Source of the DNA: Methylocystaceae bacterium | GTDB taxonomy: Bacteria > Pseudomonadota > Alphaproteobacteria > Rhizobiales > Beijerinckiaceae | Direction of reading: 5' to 3' | Assembly: GCA_014190435.1 (NCBI GenBank) | Contig: BJGJ01000002.1 | Coordinates: 1-64,000, forward strand | DNA: 64,000 bases | Shown here: one piece after another, positions 18,666 through 28,578 of the stretch | How the letters are laid out: every line of letters starts with the position of its first letter | Position numbering within the stretch: position 1 is the stretch's first letter | Position numbers and translations under genes: made by a program | Notes under the pieces: generated by a model | What the model was told of the DNA's origin: nothing | What the model saw: the letters and a program-made list of their open reading frames with translations, nothing else | The model's database searches: none

Positions 18666-20780
18666 TTAGCCATTTATTGGTTTTGGATCTTTTTCTATTG
18701 CTACATGCTTAAGAAATTGCCAATCAATAATGATTACTTCATGAGTTTTTATAAATTCTTTATTAGGCGTTGCGGGCGTTTCAGAACTCGGTGAGCTAAT
18801 CTCTCTGACTAGGCTAATTGGACTTGGGTCTATAAGACGATTGAGGGGGGTTATTATGTCATGTGAGAGGTTAATCAAATCTAGTTTTTTTCTTTCAAAT
18901 AGAGTTTTTGTTAAGTGAGCGCTTGGGATTTGCGAATTGGTCGATAGAGAAGGTAGGCTTGTTTTTACGCTTAACTGTAGATTTTTGAAATATAATTTGG
19001 CGTTGTCATGAAATGGTTCGCCTGCGATCAATGCGCCAAAAAGCCCAGCGCAGAGGAGTAAAGATTTTTTTCTCTCTTCGAGAACTTTAAATAATGATAA
19101 TGATTTTGATGATATTTCCTCAGGTCTGGAAGGCCCCGTGAGATCAATGGATCTTTCTTGATTTGCGCTTCGGCGTGCTGCAGCAATAAATTCTTTTTGC
19201 ATGGACGCTGATCTTTCAGCCTCAAAACTTTCAGTTACCGCAAGCAGAGTTTTCTCGTGTGAGATCAGATCGACGCTTGACCCTTTGTTTATGATGGATT
19301 GAAACGAGGGATCGTAGACGGCGTTGAAGACGGCTTTCTGATTCTGGTTGAGCTTGGATAACGTCTCTTGAATAAGTTTAAAGCCGTCTTTTACTTCTAG
19401 AGAGGCGTGTGTTTGGGTAGTAGTTATCTGTTCTTTTAGTTCATTAAGCCGTGAATCAATAATATTTTTATCGGTCGAGATCGGCCGGTGTGTTTTGAGT
19501 TGCTGCGCTAAATTATCAACTTGCTTCTCAAGATTTTCCAAGGAAATTTTAGTAGTTTTGTTCTCTTGGCTGATTTCAAGCTTGTTGTTTAGGGCATCTA
19601 ATAATTTTATCAACTCATCGTGCTGATTTTCACTAAGCGTCACACCTTTTTTATTTTGTAAAATTTCAGTCTTTATATCCATGATTCCTTTAAGGATTTC
19701 ATTTAGAAACGAGTTGTCCTTATTCTGATCTACCAGAATTTCATCGTAGTTAATGACGCGATCAATCTTATGAGAGATCTCTTTAAATACCCTCTCTATC
19801 GTTAAGTTATTATTTTCCTTATCTAAAAAATATTGGCTAATTTTTTTATCTAGGCATGATATTTCTTTATTTAGGATGCTGAAATTTAGTGTAGCCTCAT
19901 CATGTATTGTCTGATATTTTAAATCCGAGAACAGGTTTAATTTTTCAGACATTTCAATGAGTTTTATATCTAATTTCTCCCATGCGAAAGTCGTCCCGCT
20001 CTCAGCTCGCGGCTGATTGCAAATAGAATCGAATTGATCGTTTGCATCTTTGATAGCTAAAATTTGATATTTTTCTGGTGCGGCAATTCGCTCTAGACGG
20101 CTCTCAATTGCTTCAAGTTTTTTGGTTAAATTTTTTAAAATAGGGGTTAAATCTTGTTCCTTCAATTTTGCTATTTTTTTTGACGAGGGCTCTTTTGATA
20201 AAATCTGTTTCAGGCCGGGGGAGATAGAGGTTTTCGTTCTTTTTTGATCTACGTTAATTAAATTGATTTCCCGTGAATCGGGGGGGTAAGAAGTGTCACA
20301 AAGTTTATTTTGCAGCGCGTCTACCGCATTGAGAAGGTGCGTGAGTTTTTGTTTTTTTTGCGCCCTATCCCGATCATTTTCTATAGGTGTTTGCAAAGCG
20401 AGATCGAGTTGGCCCTGAAGTCCCCGTAGAGTCTGATGAAAGCTATCTTCTTGCTTGGACGTTAAGGTAAGCGAGTTCGAATTGCTGTCAGTCTGGCGTG
20501 GTCTTACCCAAACTAGGGGCGCGTGCGCGGACCTCCTGCTGGTTGCCGATAATTTAGCTTGGGTGTTGCGTGTAAGTCTACGGGTTATTTCTGCAAGTCT
20601 TTGTTCAAGAGAATTCCCTATTTCTAGAGGGTTGCTTTCAGTTTTCTGTAAGGCTTTTGATCGGATCGTCTCGTCAAGCCATTCACGGAGCGTTTTGCCT
20701 TCGCGCCGCGCGGCGTCGTGTGCGGCGGCGCGTGTCGCTGCGTCTAGCTCAATAGGATGGCGCGAGAGAGTAGAGCTCAT
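18666..20780 (-). CDS. Long coiled-coil membrane protein with PodJ-like N-terminus
   Basis: This is a 704-residue protein. The first 45 residues (PIELDAATRAAAHDAARREGKTLREWLDETIRSKA) resemble the start of PodJ-like polar organisers in Hyphomicrobiales. Residues about 60-520 are charged coiled coil, rich in Lys, Asn, Gln and Ile. A likely single transmembrane helix (LLLCAGLFGALIAG, about 577-590) precedes a short periplasmic tail of about 110 residues. PodJ relatives usually carry Sel1 repeats after the membrane; none is visible here. The central part is markedly AT-rich. It is a single leftward gene. A role in polar or cell-cycle organisation is inference from the N-terminus only. Confidence 0.65.
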   Translation of the reverse strand: MSSTLSRHPIELDAATRAAAHDAARREGKTLREWLDETIRSKALQKTESNPLEIGNSLEQRLAEITRRLTRNTQAKLSATSRRSAHAPLVWVRPRQTDSNSNSLTLTSKQEDSFHQTLRGLQGQLDLALQTPIENDRDRAQKKQKLTHLLNAVDALQNKLCDTSYPPDSREINLINVDQKRTKTSISPGLKQILSKEPSSKKIAKLKEQDLTPILKNLTKKLEAIESRLERIAAPEKYQILAIKDANDQFDSICNQPRAESGTTFAWEKLDIKLIEMSEKLNLFSDLKYQTIHDEATLNFSILNKEISCLDKKISQYFLDKENNNLTIERVFKEISHKIDRVINYDEILVDQNKDNSFLNEILKGIMDIKTEILQNKKGVTLSENQHDELIKLLDALNNKLEISQENKTTKISLENLEKQVDNLAQQLKTHRPISTDKNIIDSRLNELKEQITTTQTHASLEVKDGFKLIQETLSKLNQNQKAVFNAVYDPSFQSIINKGSSVDLISHEKTLLAVTESFEAERSASMQKEFIAAARRSANQERSIDLTGPSRPEEISSKSLSLFKVLEERKKSLLLCAGLFGALIAGEPFHDNAKLYFKNLQLSVKTSLPSLSTNSQIPSAHLTKTLFERKKLDLINLSHDIITPLNRLIDPSPISLVREISSPSSETPATPNKEFIKTHEVIIIDWQFLKHVAIEKDPKPING

Positions 20781-21134
20781 AGCAAGTCATAGATCTGGCT
20801 TGGCGGCCATTAAACACTGAAGCCAAACGGGAGCTTCGCCCCAAGAGCGAACAGCGCCGTCGACGAGCCTTTGGCGTTGGTTAATCGCCGCTGCTCAATC
20901 TGACTTTCTGCCAATCAAGGTAAACAAGGCGTTAAATTTTTTAGCTCGGCCTCTTTTTATCTTTCAGATTAATCCTCATTTCGGTTTCACAACGTCGCTT
21001 TTGGGAAGCTCTTGAGGAGAATTCTAATTCATGAGGCTATTGTCCTAATTTGCCGACTGACTAGCTAATAAATAGAAGTGATTCGTAGGCCGGTAATACG
21101 TCTATTAGAACTTCAGGTTTGAGAGGGTGCGCCA
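20781..21134. other. Intergenic region between divergent genes
   Basis: These 354 bases must carry the promoters of the leftward coiled-coil gene and the rightward beta-oxidation operon. I see no convincing -35/-10 pair, operator or RNA structure. A GAGAGGG ribosome binding site lies just before the ATG at 21135. Confidence 0.4.
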
Positions 21135-22928
21135 ATGCCACAATATAAAGCGCCACTGAATGAAGTCTTTTTCCTGCTTAATGACGTGTTTGGCCTGAAA
21201 TCATTGCAGAGTTTGCCGAGCTTTTCAGATTTATCGGCAGATCTGGTTGAGCAGATTCTCATCCAGGCGGCAAAATTATGTGAAGAAACTCTTGCTCCGC
21301 TTAATGCTTCAGGGGATCGTATTGGCTGTGTGAGGGATGCTGGGGGTCGGGTTGTAGCGCCGCCAAATTTTAAAGCGGCATATCGCGCCTTTGCCGAAGG
21401 CGGATGGGTTGGACTGCCTGTTCCCGAAGAATATGGCGGTCAGGGTTTGCCTTATACCTTATCCATGCTTATTGATGAATTTGCCTCATCTGCCAATATG
21501 GCGCTCGCCATGTATCCAGGATTAACGCAGGGCGCGCTGGCCGCTTTATTGCGCCATGGCACGCAACAGCAAAAGCTTTTATATGCGCCAAAACTAGCGC
21601 AGGGCCGCTGGACGGGCACGATGAATCTGACTGAGCCTCAATGCGGCACGGATCTCGGTCTTTTAACAACCAAAGCCTTGCCACGAGCAGACGGTTCTTT
21701 TTCAATCACTGGGCAAAAAATTTTCATCTCAGCCGGCGAGCACGATCTTACTGAGAATATCATTCATCTAGTACTCGCCCGAATTGAGGGTGCCCCAGCG
21801 GGGGTAAAGGGCATTTCGCTTTTTATCGTTCCAAAAATACTCGTAAATGAAAATGGTGAACTGGGCGCGCGAAATACAGTTAGTTGCGGTGCAATTGAAG
21901 AAAAAATGGGAATACATGGTAACGCTACCTGTGTAATGAATTATGACGGCGCGCAAGGCTTTCTTCTGGGTGAGGCTAATCGTGGCCTTAATGCAATGTT
22001 CGTCATGATGAATGAGGCGCGTTTAGGCGTTGCTGTTCAAGGTTTAGCTCAGTCAGAAGTGGCTTATCAAAATGCAGTTTCTTACGCCAAAGATCGTCTA
22101 CAAGGACGCGCCCTAACTGGCGTTAAAAATCCGGATAAAAACGCAGATCCGATTATTGTTCACCCTGATGTGCGTCGCATGCTCCTTGAAATAAAGTCTT
22201 TTAATGAACCCGCGCGCGCTCTTGCTTTCTCTGCTGCGATTGATAGCGATATCGTCCATCATTCAAGCGATCCGCAAGCTAGGCTGGCGGCTGAGGATCG
22301 TCTGGGTTTATTAACGCCCGTCATGAAGGGTGTCTTTACGGATATTGGATTTGAAAATTGCGTCAAGGCCCAGCAGGTTTATGGAGGACATGGGTATGTC
22401 CGTGAATGGGGTATGGAGCAATTTGTCAGAGATGCGCGCATCGCAATGATTTATGAGGGCGCTAACGGAATACAAGCGATTGATTTAGTCGGACGCAAAT
22501 TACCGCGTGAGAATGGTCGAGCAGTAATGGCCTTTTTCAAGGATGCAGGTGATATTCTTTCTCTACATGCTAACAATGCTTTGATGAATGATTATGTCTT
22601 GCCGGTACAAGAAAGTCTTGATCATTTACAAAAAGCGACAGTTTGGCTGATGAACAATGCGATCAGTAATCCAGATAATGCTGGTGCGGCGTCATATGAT
22701 TATATGCATCTGTTTGGACGTGTCGCACTTGGCGTGATGTGGGTAAAAATAGCGCATGCTGCGTTAGTAAAGAAAGCGCAACAGACTGAATTAACCCAAG
22801 TCATGGACTCGAAGCTGCTGATAGGAAAATTCTACATGGAGCGTATGTTGCCAGAGACAGCATATCGTCTCATAAGAATCTCCTCGGGCGCAGTGACTAT
22901 GATGTCTATGCCAGTAGAGATGTTTTAA
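21135..22928 (+). CDS. Acyl-CoA dehydrogenase with C-terminal extension
   Basis: This is a 597-residue flavoenzyme for the first step of fatty-acid beta-oxidation, oxidising acyl-CoA to trans-2-enoyl-CoA. The order is acyl-CoA dehydrogenase N-terminal domain (about 40-160, GWVGLPVPEEYGGQGLP), middle domain (TMNLTEPQCGTDLG), and the C-terminal helical domain with QVYGGHGYVREWGMEQFVRDARIAMIYEGANGIQAIDLVGRKL, where the Glu of YEGANG is the expected catalytic base. An additional C-terminal part of about 110 residues is typical of the 590-600-residue subfamily that includes DmdC-type enzymes. It is first in an operon with thiolase (50-bp gap) and the FadB-type gene. Chain length cannot be read from sequence. 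Confidence 0.95.
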   Translation: MPQYKAPLNEVFFLLNDVFGLKSLQSLPSFSDLSADLVEQILIQAAKLCEETLAPLNASGDRIGCVRDAGGRVVAPPNFKAAYRAFAEGGWVGLPVPEEYGGQGLPYTLSMLIDEFASSANMALAMYPGLTQGALAALLRHGTQQQKLLYAPKLAQGRWTGTMNLTEPQCGTDLGLLTTKALPRADGSFSITGQKIFISAGEHDLTENIIHLVLARIEGAPAGVKGISLFIVPKILVNENGELGARNTVSCGAIEEKMGIHGNATCVMNYDGAQGFLLGEANRGLNAMFVMMNEARLGVAVQGLAQSEVAYQNAVSYAKDRLQGRALTGVKNPDKNADPIIVHPDVRRMLLEIKSFNEPARALAFSAAIDSDIVHHSSDPQARLAAEDRLGLLTPVMKGVFTDIGFENCVKAQQVYGGHGYVREWGMEQFVRDARIAMIYEGANGIQAIDLVGRKLPRENGRAVMAFFKDAGDILSLHANNALMNDYVLPVQESLDHLQKATVWLMNNAISNPDNAGAASYDYMHLFGRVALGVMWVKIAHAALVKKAQQTELTQVMDSKLLIGKFYMERMLPETAYRLIRISSGAVTMMSMPVEMF

Positions 22929-22978
22929 CAGATATCGTATCGTTTTTAAGAAAACCATTCAATAATTGAGAGGCTCTG

Positions 22979-24187
22979 ATGCCAAAGGCGTTTATCTATG
23001 ACGCTGTCCGAACGCCTCGTGGGCGTGGAAAACCAGATGGTGCGCTCCATGAAGTCTCATCGTTGGGATTGATTGTTGGCGTTTTAAAAGCGCTTAAGGA
23101 GCGTTGTGGGCTATCTGGAGAAGAACTTGATGATGTTGTTTTGGGCTGCGTTGATCCTATTGGCGAAGCCGGCGGAGATATTGCGCGCGCAGCAGTGATT
23201 GCTGCTGGCTACTCCTATCGTACGCCTGGCGTTCAAATTAATCGTTTTTGCGCTTCAGGATTAGATGCCGTTAATTTGGCAGCGGCAGAAATTATGTCTG
23301 GCCAACACGAACTGACGATTGGCGGCGGCGTAGAGAGCATGAGCCGTGTCGGTATCGGGGCTTCTGGCAGCGCATGGCCAGTAGATCCCGCTATCGCCAT
23401 CCCAGCTTATTTTATGCCGCAAGGCGTTTCTGCTGATCTCATTGCCACAAAATACGGATTTAGTCGTGAGGATGTCGATAGTTATGCCGTTTTATCACAA
23501 AGACGCGCGGCGGAAGCCTGGTCGCAAGGCAAGTTTTTAAGGTCAATTGTCCCTGTGAAAGATATCAATAATATAACATTGCTCGATCGGGACGAGCATA
23601 TGCGGCCAGAAACCGATATGCAGGCGCTTGCTGCTTTAAAGCCTTCGTTTAGTTTCTTCGCTGAACAAGGTGGATTTGACGCAGTTGCTATTCAGGCCTA
23701 CCCAGAAATTGAAAAACTTAATTATGTGCATCACGCCGGCAATTCGTCTGGTATTGTTGATGGAGCGGCGGCTGTTCTCATTGGCTCTCGTCAAGCGGGC
23801 GTTAAGCTGAGTCTCTCGCCTCGAGCGCGCATTCGCGCCTTTGCAAATATTGGTTCTGAGCCCGCGATAATGTTGACTGGGCCCGTTGATGTCACCAATA
23901 AGCTCCTTGCACGCGCAGGCGTGAGGCTTGAAGATATCGATCTGTTTGAGGTCAATGAAGCCTTTGCTGCCGTTGTCCTGCGCTATTTGCAGGCTTTTCA
24001 GTTAGATCTTGAAAAAGTTAACGTAAATGGCGGCGCAATCGCATTAGGCCATCCGCTGGGAGCCACTGGGGCAATGCTTATTGGCACAGCTTTAGATGAG
24101 CTGGAGCGTAGAAATAAATCAATCGCGCTCGTAACCTTGTGTATAGGCGCGGGTATGGGGACGGCGACGCTTATTGAGCGGCTATAG
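22979..24187 (+). CDS. fadA: Acetyl-CoA C-acyltransferase (thiolase)
   Basis: This is a 402-residue thiolase cleaving 3-ketoacyl-CoA to acetyl-CoA and a shortened acyl-CoA. Catalytic elements are intact: nucleophilic Cys in [25 protein letters not shown], the His in [16 protein letters not shown], and the second Cys in [17 protein letters not shown]. It is the middle gene of the beta-oxidation operon, 41 bp before the FadB-type gene, so a degradative role is more likely than biosynthetic acetoacetyl-CoA formation. The symbol follows from position. Confidence 0.95.
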   Translation: MPKAFIYDAVRTPRGRGKPDGALHEVSSLGLIVGVLKALKERCGLSGEELDDVVLGCVDPIGEAGGDIARAAVIAAGYSYRTPGVQINRFCASGLDAVNLAAAEIMSGQHELTIGGGVESMSRVGIGASGSAWPVDPAIAIPAYFMPQGVSADLIATKYGFSREDVDSYAVLSQRRAAEAWSQGKFLRSIVPVKDINNITLLDRDEHMRPETDMQALAALKPSFSFFAEQGGFDAVAIQAYPEIEKLNYVHHAGNSSGIVDGAAAVLIGSRQAGVKLSLSPRARIRAFANIGSEPAIMLTGPVDVTNKLLARAGVRLEDIDLFEVNEAFAAVVLRYLQAFQLDLEKVNVNGGAIALGHPLGATGAMLIGTALDELERRNKSIALVTLCIGAGMGTATLIERL

Positions 24188-24228
24188 GTTCATCAAGCAT
24201 TTGTTTTAATAGTTTTCGGAGCACAGAT

Positions 24229-26433
24229 ATGAAACTTGAGAACTTCAGCTTCGAAAAGGATAAAGATGGCATTGCCGTTTTAACTTGGGACATGCCAGAC
24301 CGCTCCATGAACGTCATTACAGAGAGTGTAATTAGTGAATTAAATCTTGTAGTTGATGAAGTAATTTCTCAATCCTCGATTAAGGGTTGCGTAATCACAT
24401 CAGGAAAAATCAATTTTTCAGGCGGTGCCGATCTTAATTTATTGTCTCAGGGCGCAAAACAATATGAAGTTGCGCGTCTAGAAAAGGGCGAGGAAGCAGC
24501 TAATGTCTTATTTTTTGAAAACTCGCGAAAACTTTCTGTTTTATACCGAAAATTAGAGACCTGCGGTAAACCATTCGTTGCAACAATTAATGGTGTTTGT
24601 TTGGGCGGAGCGTTTGAGCTCGCGCTCGCATGTCATTATCGGATAATGTCAAGTGATGAAAAAAGTAAAATAGGCTTGCCAGAAATTAAGGTAGGCCTTT
24701 TTCCCGGCGCAGGCGGCACGCAAAGAATTGCTCGGCTAATGCCGACAGGCGATGCGTTGCAATTTCTTTTCAGAGGCGAGCAGCTTAAGGCAAAGGCTGC
24801 ACTAACAAATAAACTTGTCCATGAGGTTGCTCCTACTGAGGAGATGATCGATCGCGCAAAAATCTGGATTATCAGTAAGGGAAAGGCTCAGGCGCCGTGG
24901 GATATGAAAGATTTTAAAAATCCTTCAGGAAAAGTTTTTTCTGCAACAGGGATGATGATCTGGCCTGCCGCGAATGCAATTTATCGTCGTGAAACCTTTG
25001 ATAATTACCCAGCGGCAAAGGCCATCCTCCATGCCGTGTATGAAGGACTTCAGTTGCCGATAGATCAGGGGCTGCTTGTAGAGTCGCGCTGGTTTGCAAA
25101 GATTTTACGCTCTAAAGAGGCAATGGCGATGATCCGGTCGCTGTTTCTGTCAAAAAATGAACTCGACAAGGGGGCGCGTCGACCAAAGGCAATCGGCCCA
25201 GTCGCGCTCCATAAAATTGGCGTGATTGGTGCTGGCTTTATGGGCGCTGGCGTTGCTTATGTGAGCGCGCTCAATGGTCTCGATGTGGTTTTACTTGATC
25301 GGGATCAGGTAAGCGCAGATCATGGCAAGGAAGCAGTTAATAAATTAATTTCTGCATCGGTAAGTAAAGGAAGGGCTACAGAGGCTGATAAGCAAGGAAT
25401 ACTTCAACGTATTGAGACGACGCAGGACTATTTAAAATTACGCGGTTGCGATCTCGTGATTGAGGCAGTCTTTGAGGAGAGAATCGTTAAAGCGGAAGTG
25501 ACTCGACGTGTTCAAGAAGTGTTAGATCCACAAGTTGTCTTTGCTTCTAATACCTCCACGCTTCCAATCACCTCGCTTGCAGAAACGTCGCTGAGTCCTG
25601 AAAATTTTATTGGCGTTCATTTCTTTTCCCCAGTTGAAAAAATGTCATTAGTAGAGGTTATTCTTGGTAAAAAAACAGGAGATCGGGCGCTCGCTACCGC
25701 ATTGGATTTCGTTCGAATTATCAAAAAAACGCCGATTGTTGTTAATGATACCCGTGGCTTCTTCGCTAATCGGTGTGTTTTAAATTTTATTAGAGAGGGC
25801 CATATCATGCTGAGGGAGGGCGTTCCTCCAGCCATGATTGAAAATGTCGCAAGAATGGCGGGCATGCCAGTTGGCCCGTTATCATTAAATGATGAGGTCG
25901 CTCTTGATTTAGGATGGCGAATTTTAAACGCAACGAAAAAAGATTTGGGCGAGAAGGCTGTCGATCCGGCTCAGGAAGAAGTATTACATTTTATGGTCGA
26001 GCAAGAAGGACGCTTTGGCCGCAAAAACGGTAAAGGATTTTATGATTATCTAGCGATCGGAAAAAAATCATTGTGGCCAGGACTTTCCATCTTTGCACAG
26101 GAAAATTTCAATTCTGGACTTATTGATATTTCTGAAATGAAGCAGCGTTTCCTCTGTATTCAAGCAGTCGAGGCGGCGAGAACGATTGCTGAGGGAGTTG
26201 TTATGGACCCCAGAGAAGCAGATGTTGGATCTATTCTGGGATTTGGATTTGCGCCCTTTACTGGCGGTGCGATCTCCTACATCGATGGCATGGGTATTAA
26301 GAATTTTGTCGTCTTATGTGATCGCCTAGCGATAAAATACGGCCCAAGATTTACTCCCCCGGAATTATTACGAGAGATGGCTGCGCATAATCAAACATTC
26401 TATCCAGAGACTAATTCTGTCTTCGCCGCTTAA
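24229..26433 (+). CDS. fadB: Bifunctional enoyl-CoA hydratase/3-hydroxyacyl-CoA dehydrogenase
   Basis: This is a 734-residue multifunctional protein. Residues about 1-190 are a crotonase fold (oxyanion-hole segments NFSGGADLNLLS and CLGGAFELALACHYRI, with LPEIKVGLFPGAGGTQRIARL carrying the two conserved acidic residues). Residues about 325-510 are the NAD-binding 3-hydroxyacyl-CoA dehydrogenase (GVIGAGFMGAGVAYVSALNGLDVVLLDRD, SNTSTLPIT, GVHFFSPVEKM), followed by two C-terminal dehydrogenase domains (NRCVLNFIREG, EGRFGRKNGKGFYDY). It is the last gene of the operon. GGAGC lies nine bases before the ATG. Confidence 0.96.
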   Translation: MKLENFSFEKDKDGIAVLTWDMPDRSMNVITESVISELNLVVDEVISQSSIKGCVITSGKINFSGGADLNLLSQGAKQYEVARLEKGEEAANVLFFENSRKLSVLYRKLETCGKPFVATINGVCLGGAFELALACHYRIMSSDEKSKIGLPEIKVGLFPGAGGTQRIARLMPTGDALQFLFRGEQLKAKAALTNKLVHEVAPTEEMIDRAKIWIISKGKAQAPWDMKDFKNPSGKVFSATGMMIWPAANAIYRRETFDNYPAAKAILHAVYEGLQLPIDQGLLVESRWFAKILRSKEAMAMIRSLFLSKNELDKGARRPKAIGPVALHKIGVIGAGFMGAGVAYVSALNGLDVVLLDRDQVSADHGKEAVNKLISASVSKGRATEADKQGILQRIETTQDYLKLRGCDLVIEAVFEERIVKAEVTRRVQEVLDPQVVFASNTSTLPITSLAETSLSPENFIGVHFFSPVEKMSLVEVILGKKTGDRALATALDFVRIIKKTPIVVNDTRGFFANRCVLNFIREGHIMLREGVPPAMIENVARMAGMPVGPLSLNDEVALDLGWRILNATKKDLGEKAVDPAQEEVLHFMVEQEGRFGRKNGKGFYDYLAIGKKSLWPGLSIFAQENFNSGLIDISEMKQRFLCIQAVEAARTIAEGVVMDPREADVGSILGFGFAPFTGGAISYIDGMGIKNFVVLCDRLAIKYGPRFTPPELLREMAAHNQTFYPETNSVFAA

Positions 26434-26556
26434 AAAGGACGTTTTCATCTAACTCTTCGTTAATTGATGAGTTCTTGATATGTGAAAAATTATAAGTCTT
26501 TGAGTGATAGTATCTTTGTTTGCTAATTGTAATTTCGATCTAATGGATCTGTGTTA

Positions 26557-27381
26557 ATGCCAATTTTTGTTATGCCTTTCCCGATCATTGACCCTGTCGC
26601 GATTCACTTAGGACCGGTGCCAATCCGTTGGTACGCCCTCGCTTATCTTGGAGGGTTTGCTGTTGCTTGGATTGGCATGCGTTTTCTCGTTTCTTGTGAA
26701 GCGTTGTGGGTAAAGGGCGCATCGAGGCCAAGCCGGGAGGGTATTGATGATTTGCTCGCCAATGTCGCCTTAGGAATCATTATCGGTGGGCGTTTAGGAC
26801 ATGTGTTAATCTATGATCCTAAATTTTACTTTGCGCATCCGGTCGAAATTCTACAAACATGGAAAGGCGGTATGGCTTTTCATGGCGGACTTGTTGGCGG
26901 AATAATAGGCATGATGCTTTATGCGCGTCGCACTAATACGCCTTTTTTAACAATTAGTGATATTTGTGCGGCCGTAACGCCGGCAGGTCTATTTTTTGGG
27001 CGGCTAGCGAATTTTATTAAGCCAGAAATGTGGGGGCGTGTTTCGGATAGCCCTTGGGCTATGGTGTTTCCAACAGCAGGCGATCTTCCACGTCATCCCA
27101 GTCAGCTTTACGAAGCTGGATTGGAAGGGCTGCTTTTAGGCGGATGTTTGTGGATAGCCGCGCAAGCTGGCGCGCTCAAGCGCCCAGGTGTGATTACGGG
27201 CCTTTTTGGGGTTGGTTATGGCTTTGCACGGATCTTTTGTGAATTTTTTCGCGAACCTGATCCGATGCAAGAAGCCTTGCCGAATGGTTGGACGATGGGC
27301 ATGGTCCTCTCACTTCCCCTTGTTTTCGTCGGCGCGGGGATAGTTGTTTATTCTTTGCGCTGGCGAGGAGTTTCTGAATGA
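26557..27381 (+). CDS. lgt: Prolipoprotein diacylglyceryl transferase
   Basis: This is an inner-membrane enzyme of about 274 residues that moves diacylglycerol from phosphatidylglycerol to the lipobox Cys of prolipoproteins. It has the family's multiple membrane helices and signature GGRLGHVLIYDPKFYFAHPVEILQTWKGGMAFHGGLVGG, the GRLANFIKPEMWGR segment, HPSQLYEAGLEG and CEFFREPDPM. GTG 26551, ATG 26557 and ATG 26572 are in frame; no strong ribosome binding site decides. Its last four bases overlap the next start (ATGA), showing translational coupling with the methyltransferase. Confidence 0.96.
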   Translation: MPIFVMPFPIIDPVAIHLGPVPIRWYALAYLGGFAVAWIGMRFLVSCEALWVKGASRPSREGIDDLLANVALGIIIGGRLGHVLIYDPKFYFAHPVEILQTWKGGMAFHGGLVGGIIGMMLYARRTNTPFLTISDICAAVTPAGLFFGRLANFIKPEMWGRVSDSPWAMVFPTAGDLPRHPSQLYEAGLEGLLLGGCLWIAAQAGALKRPGVITGLFGVGYGFARIFCEFFREPDPMQEALPNGWTMGMVLSLPLVFVGAGIVVYSLRWRGVSE

Positions 27382-28460
27382 ATGCGTTGAAGCGCGAAAT
27401 TGCTGCGACAATCGTCCATGATGGGCCAATGACTTTGGAGCAGTTCATGGCTATGTGCCTGACGCATCCGCGCTATGGTTATTATATGACGCGCGATCCG
27501 TTCGGCGCTGAGGGCGATTTCATAACTGCCCCTGAAATCAGTCAGATGTTTGGCGAATTGCTAGGAGTATGGACAACAGAGGCATGGCGTTTATCTGACA
27601 GTCCAACAGCTGTGCAATTGGTCGAGCTTGGGCCAGGCCGCGGTACGCTGATGGCGGATGTTTTGCGTGTGGCGCGTATTGCGCCAGAATTTCTTCAAGC
27701 AGCATCTCTGTCGCTTGTAGAAACAAGTCCTATTTTGAGAGAATTACAAAGAAAGACCTTATTTAACGCGCCACTGCCAATCGACTGGCTTGAACAATTT
27801 TCTCAAACGCCAGCAGGGCCGGCCTTCATCTTGGCTAATGAGTTTTTTGATGCGTTGCCTGTTCGTCACTATATCAAAACAGCTTCAGGTTGGCGGGAAC
27901 GTCTCGTTGGACTTGATGCAGCGGGTTCATTAGCTTTTGGGCTCAGCCAGCAGGTGGAAACAAGATTATCAATTTCAGCCCATGAAGGGTCTGTTATCGA
28001 AATTTGTCCCGCTGCGCAGCTCTTGATGGGAGAAATTGCTCAAAGGCTTGTTGATTACGGCGGTGTTTGCCTGATTATCGATTATGGCTATTTAGAAACC
28101 TCGTTAGGCGATAGTTTGCAGGCTATTACGCGCCATGCATACGCGGATCCGCTAGAGGCACCGGGTGATGCAGATCTTACTGCGCATGTTGATTTTGCTG
28201 CGCTAGCACGCGCGGCGCGGGCTAGAGGCGCCAAAGTATCAGGACCGGTTAGCCAAGGATATTTTCTCGAACAGCTAGGCATTGAGCGCAGAGCAGAGGC
28301 GCTGACAAAGAAAGCAACGCCAGAACAAGCCTATGAGATCAATCTAGCTCTTGAGCGATTGACCGGCATATCGGATGAGTGGCGACATATGGGCGATTTA
28401 TTCAAGGTCATGGCTGTTACACATCCAAACATGCCTGATTTACCCGGGTTCTTTGAATAA
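27378..28460 (+). CDS. MidA/NDUFAF7-family SAM-dependent methyltransferase
   Basis: This is a 360-residue protein of the MidA family (formerly DUF185). It shows MTLEQFMAMCLTHPRYGYYMTRDPFGAEGDFITAPEISQMFGELLG, then the SAM-binding LVELGPGRGTLMADVLR, LANEFFDALPVRHY, and IDYGY. Human NDUFAF7 dimethylates an arginine of complex I subunit NDUFS2; bacterial members are assumed to act on protein arginine, but the substrate here is not known. It lies between lgt and pgeF, an arrangement common in alphaproteobacteria. Confidence 0.92.
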   Translation: MNALKREIAATIVHDGPMTLEQFMAMCLTHPRYGYYMTRDPFGAEGDFITAPEISQMFGELLGVWTTEAWRLSDSPTAVQLVELGPGRGTLMADVLRVARIAPEFLQAASLSLVETSPILRELQRKTLFNAPLPIDWLEQFSQTPAGPAFILANEFFDALPVRHYIKTASGWRERLVGLDAAGSLAFGLSQQVETRLSISAHEGSVIEICPAAQLLMGEIAQRLVDYGGVCLIIDYGYLETSLGDSLQAITRHAYADPLEAPGDADLTAHVDFAALARAARARGAKVSGPVSQGYFLEQLGIERRAEALTKKATPEQAYEINLALERLTGISDEWRHMGDLFKVMAVTHPNMPDLPGFFE

Positions 28461-28578
28461 GCAAATTCTTGTTTTGTAATCGTGTAGAGAGTCTATGCTT
28501 CATGCGATGATTTTTTAAAAAAATTTGATGAGATGTTAGCCGCGAGAAAAAAAGTTAAAGTGGAGATCAATAGATATC

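Noticed and set aside
20931..20960. TTAA near 20934 as a CtrA full site
   Set aside because: The second TTAA is not at the seven-base spacing.
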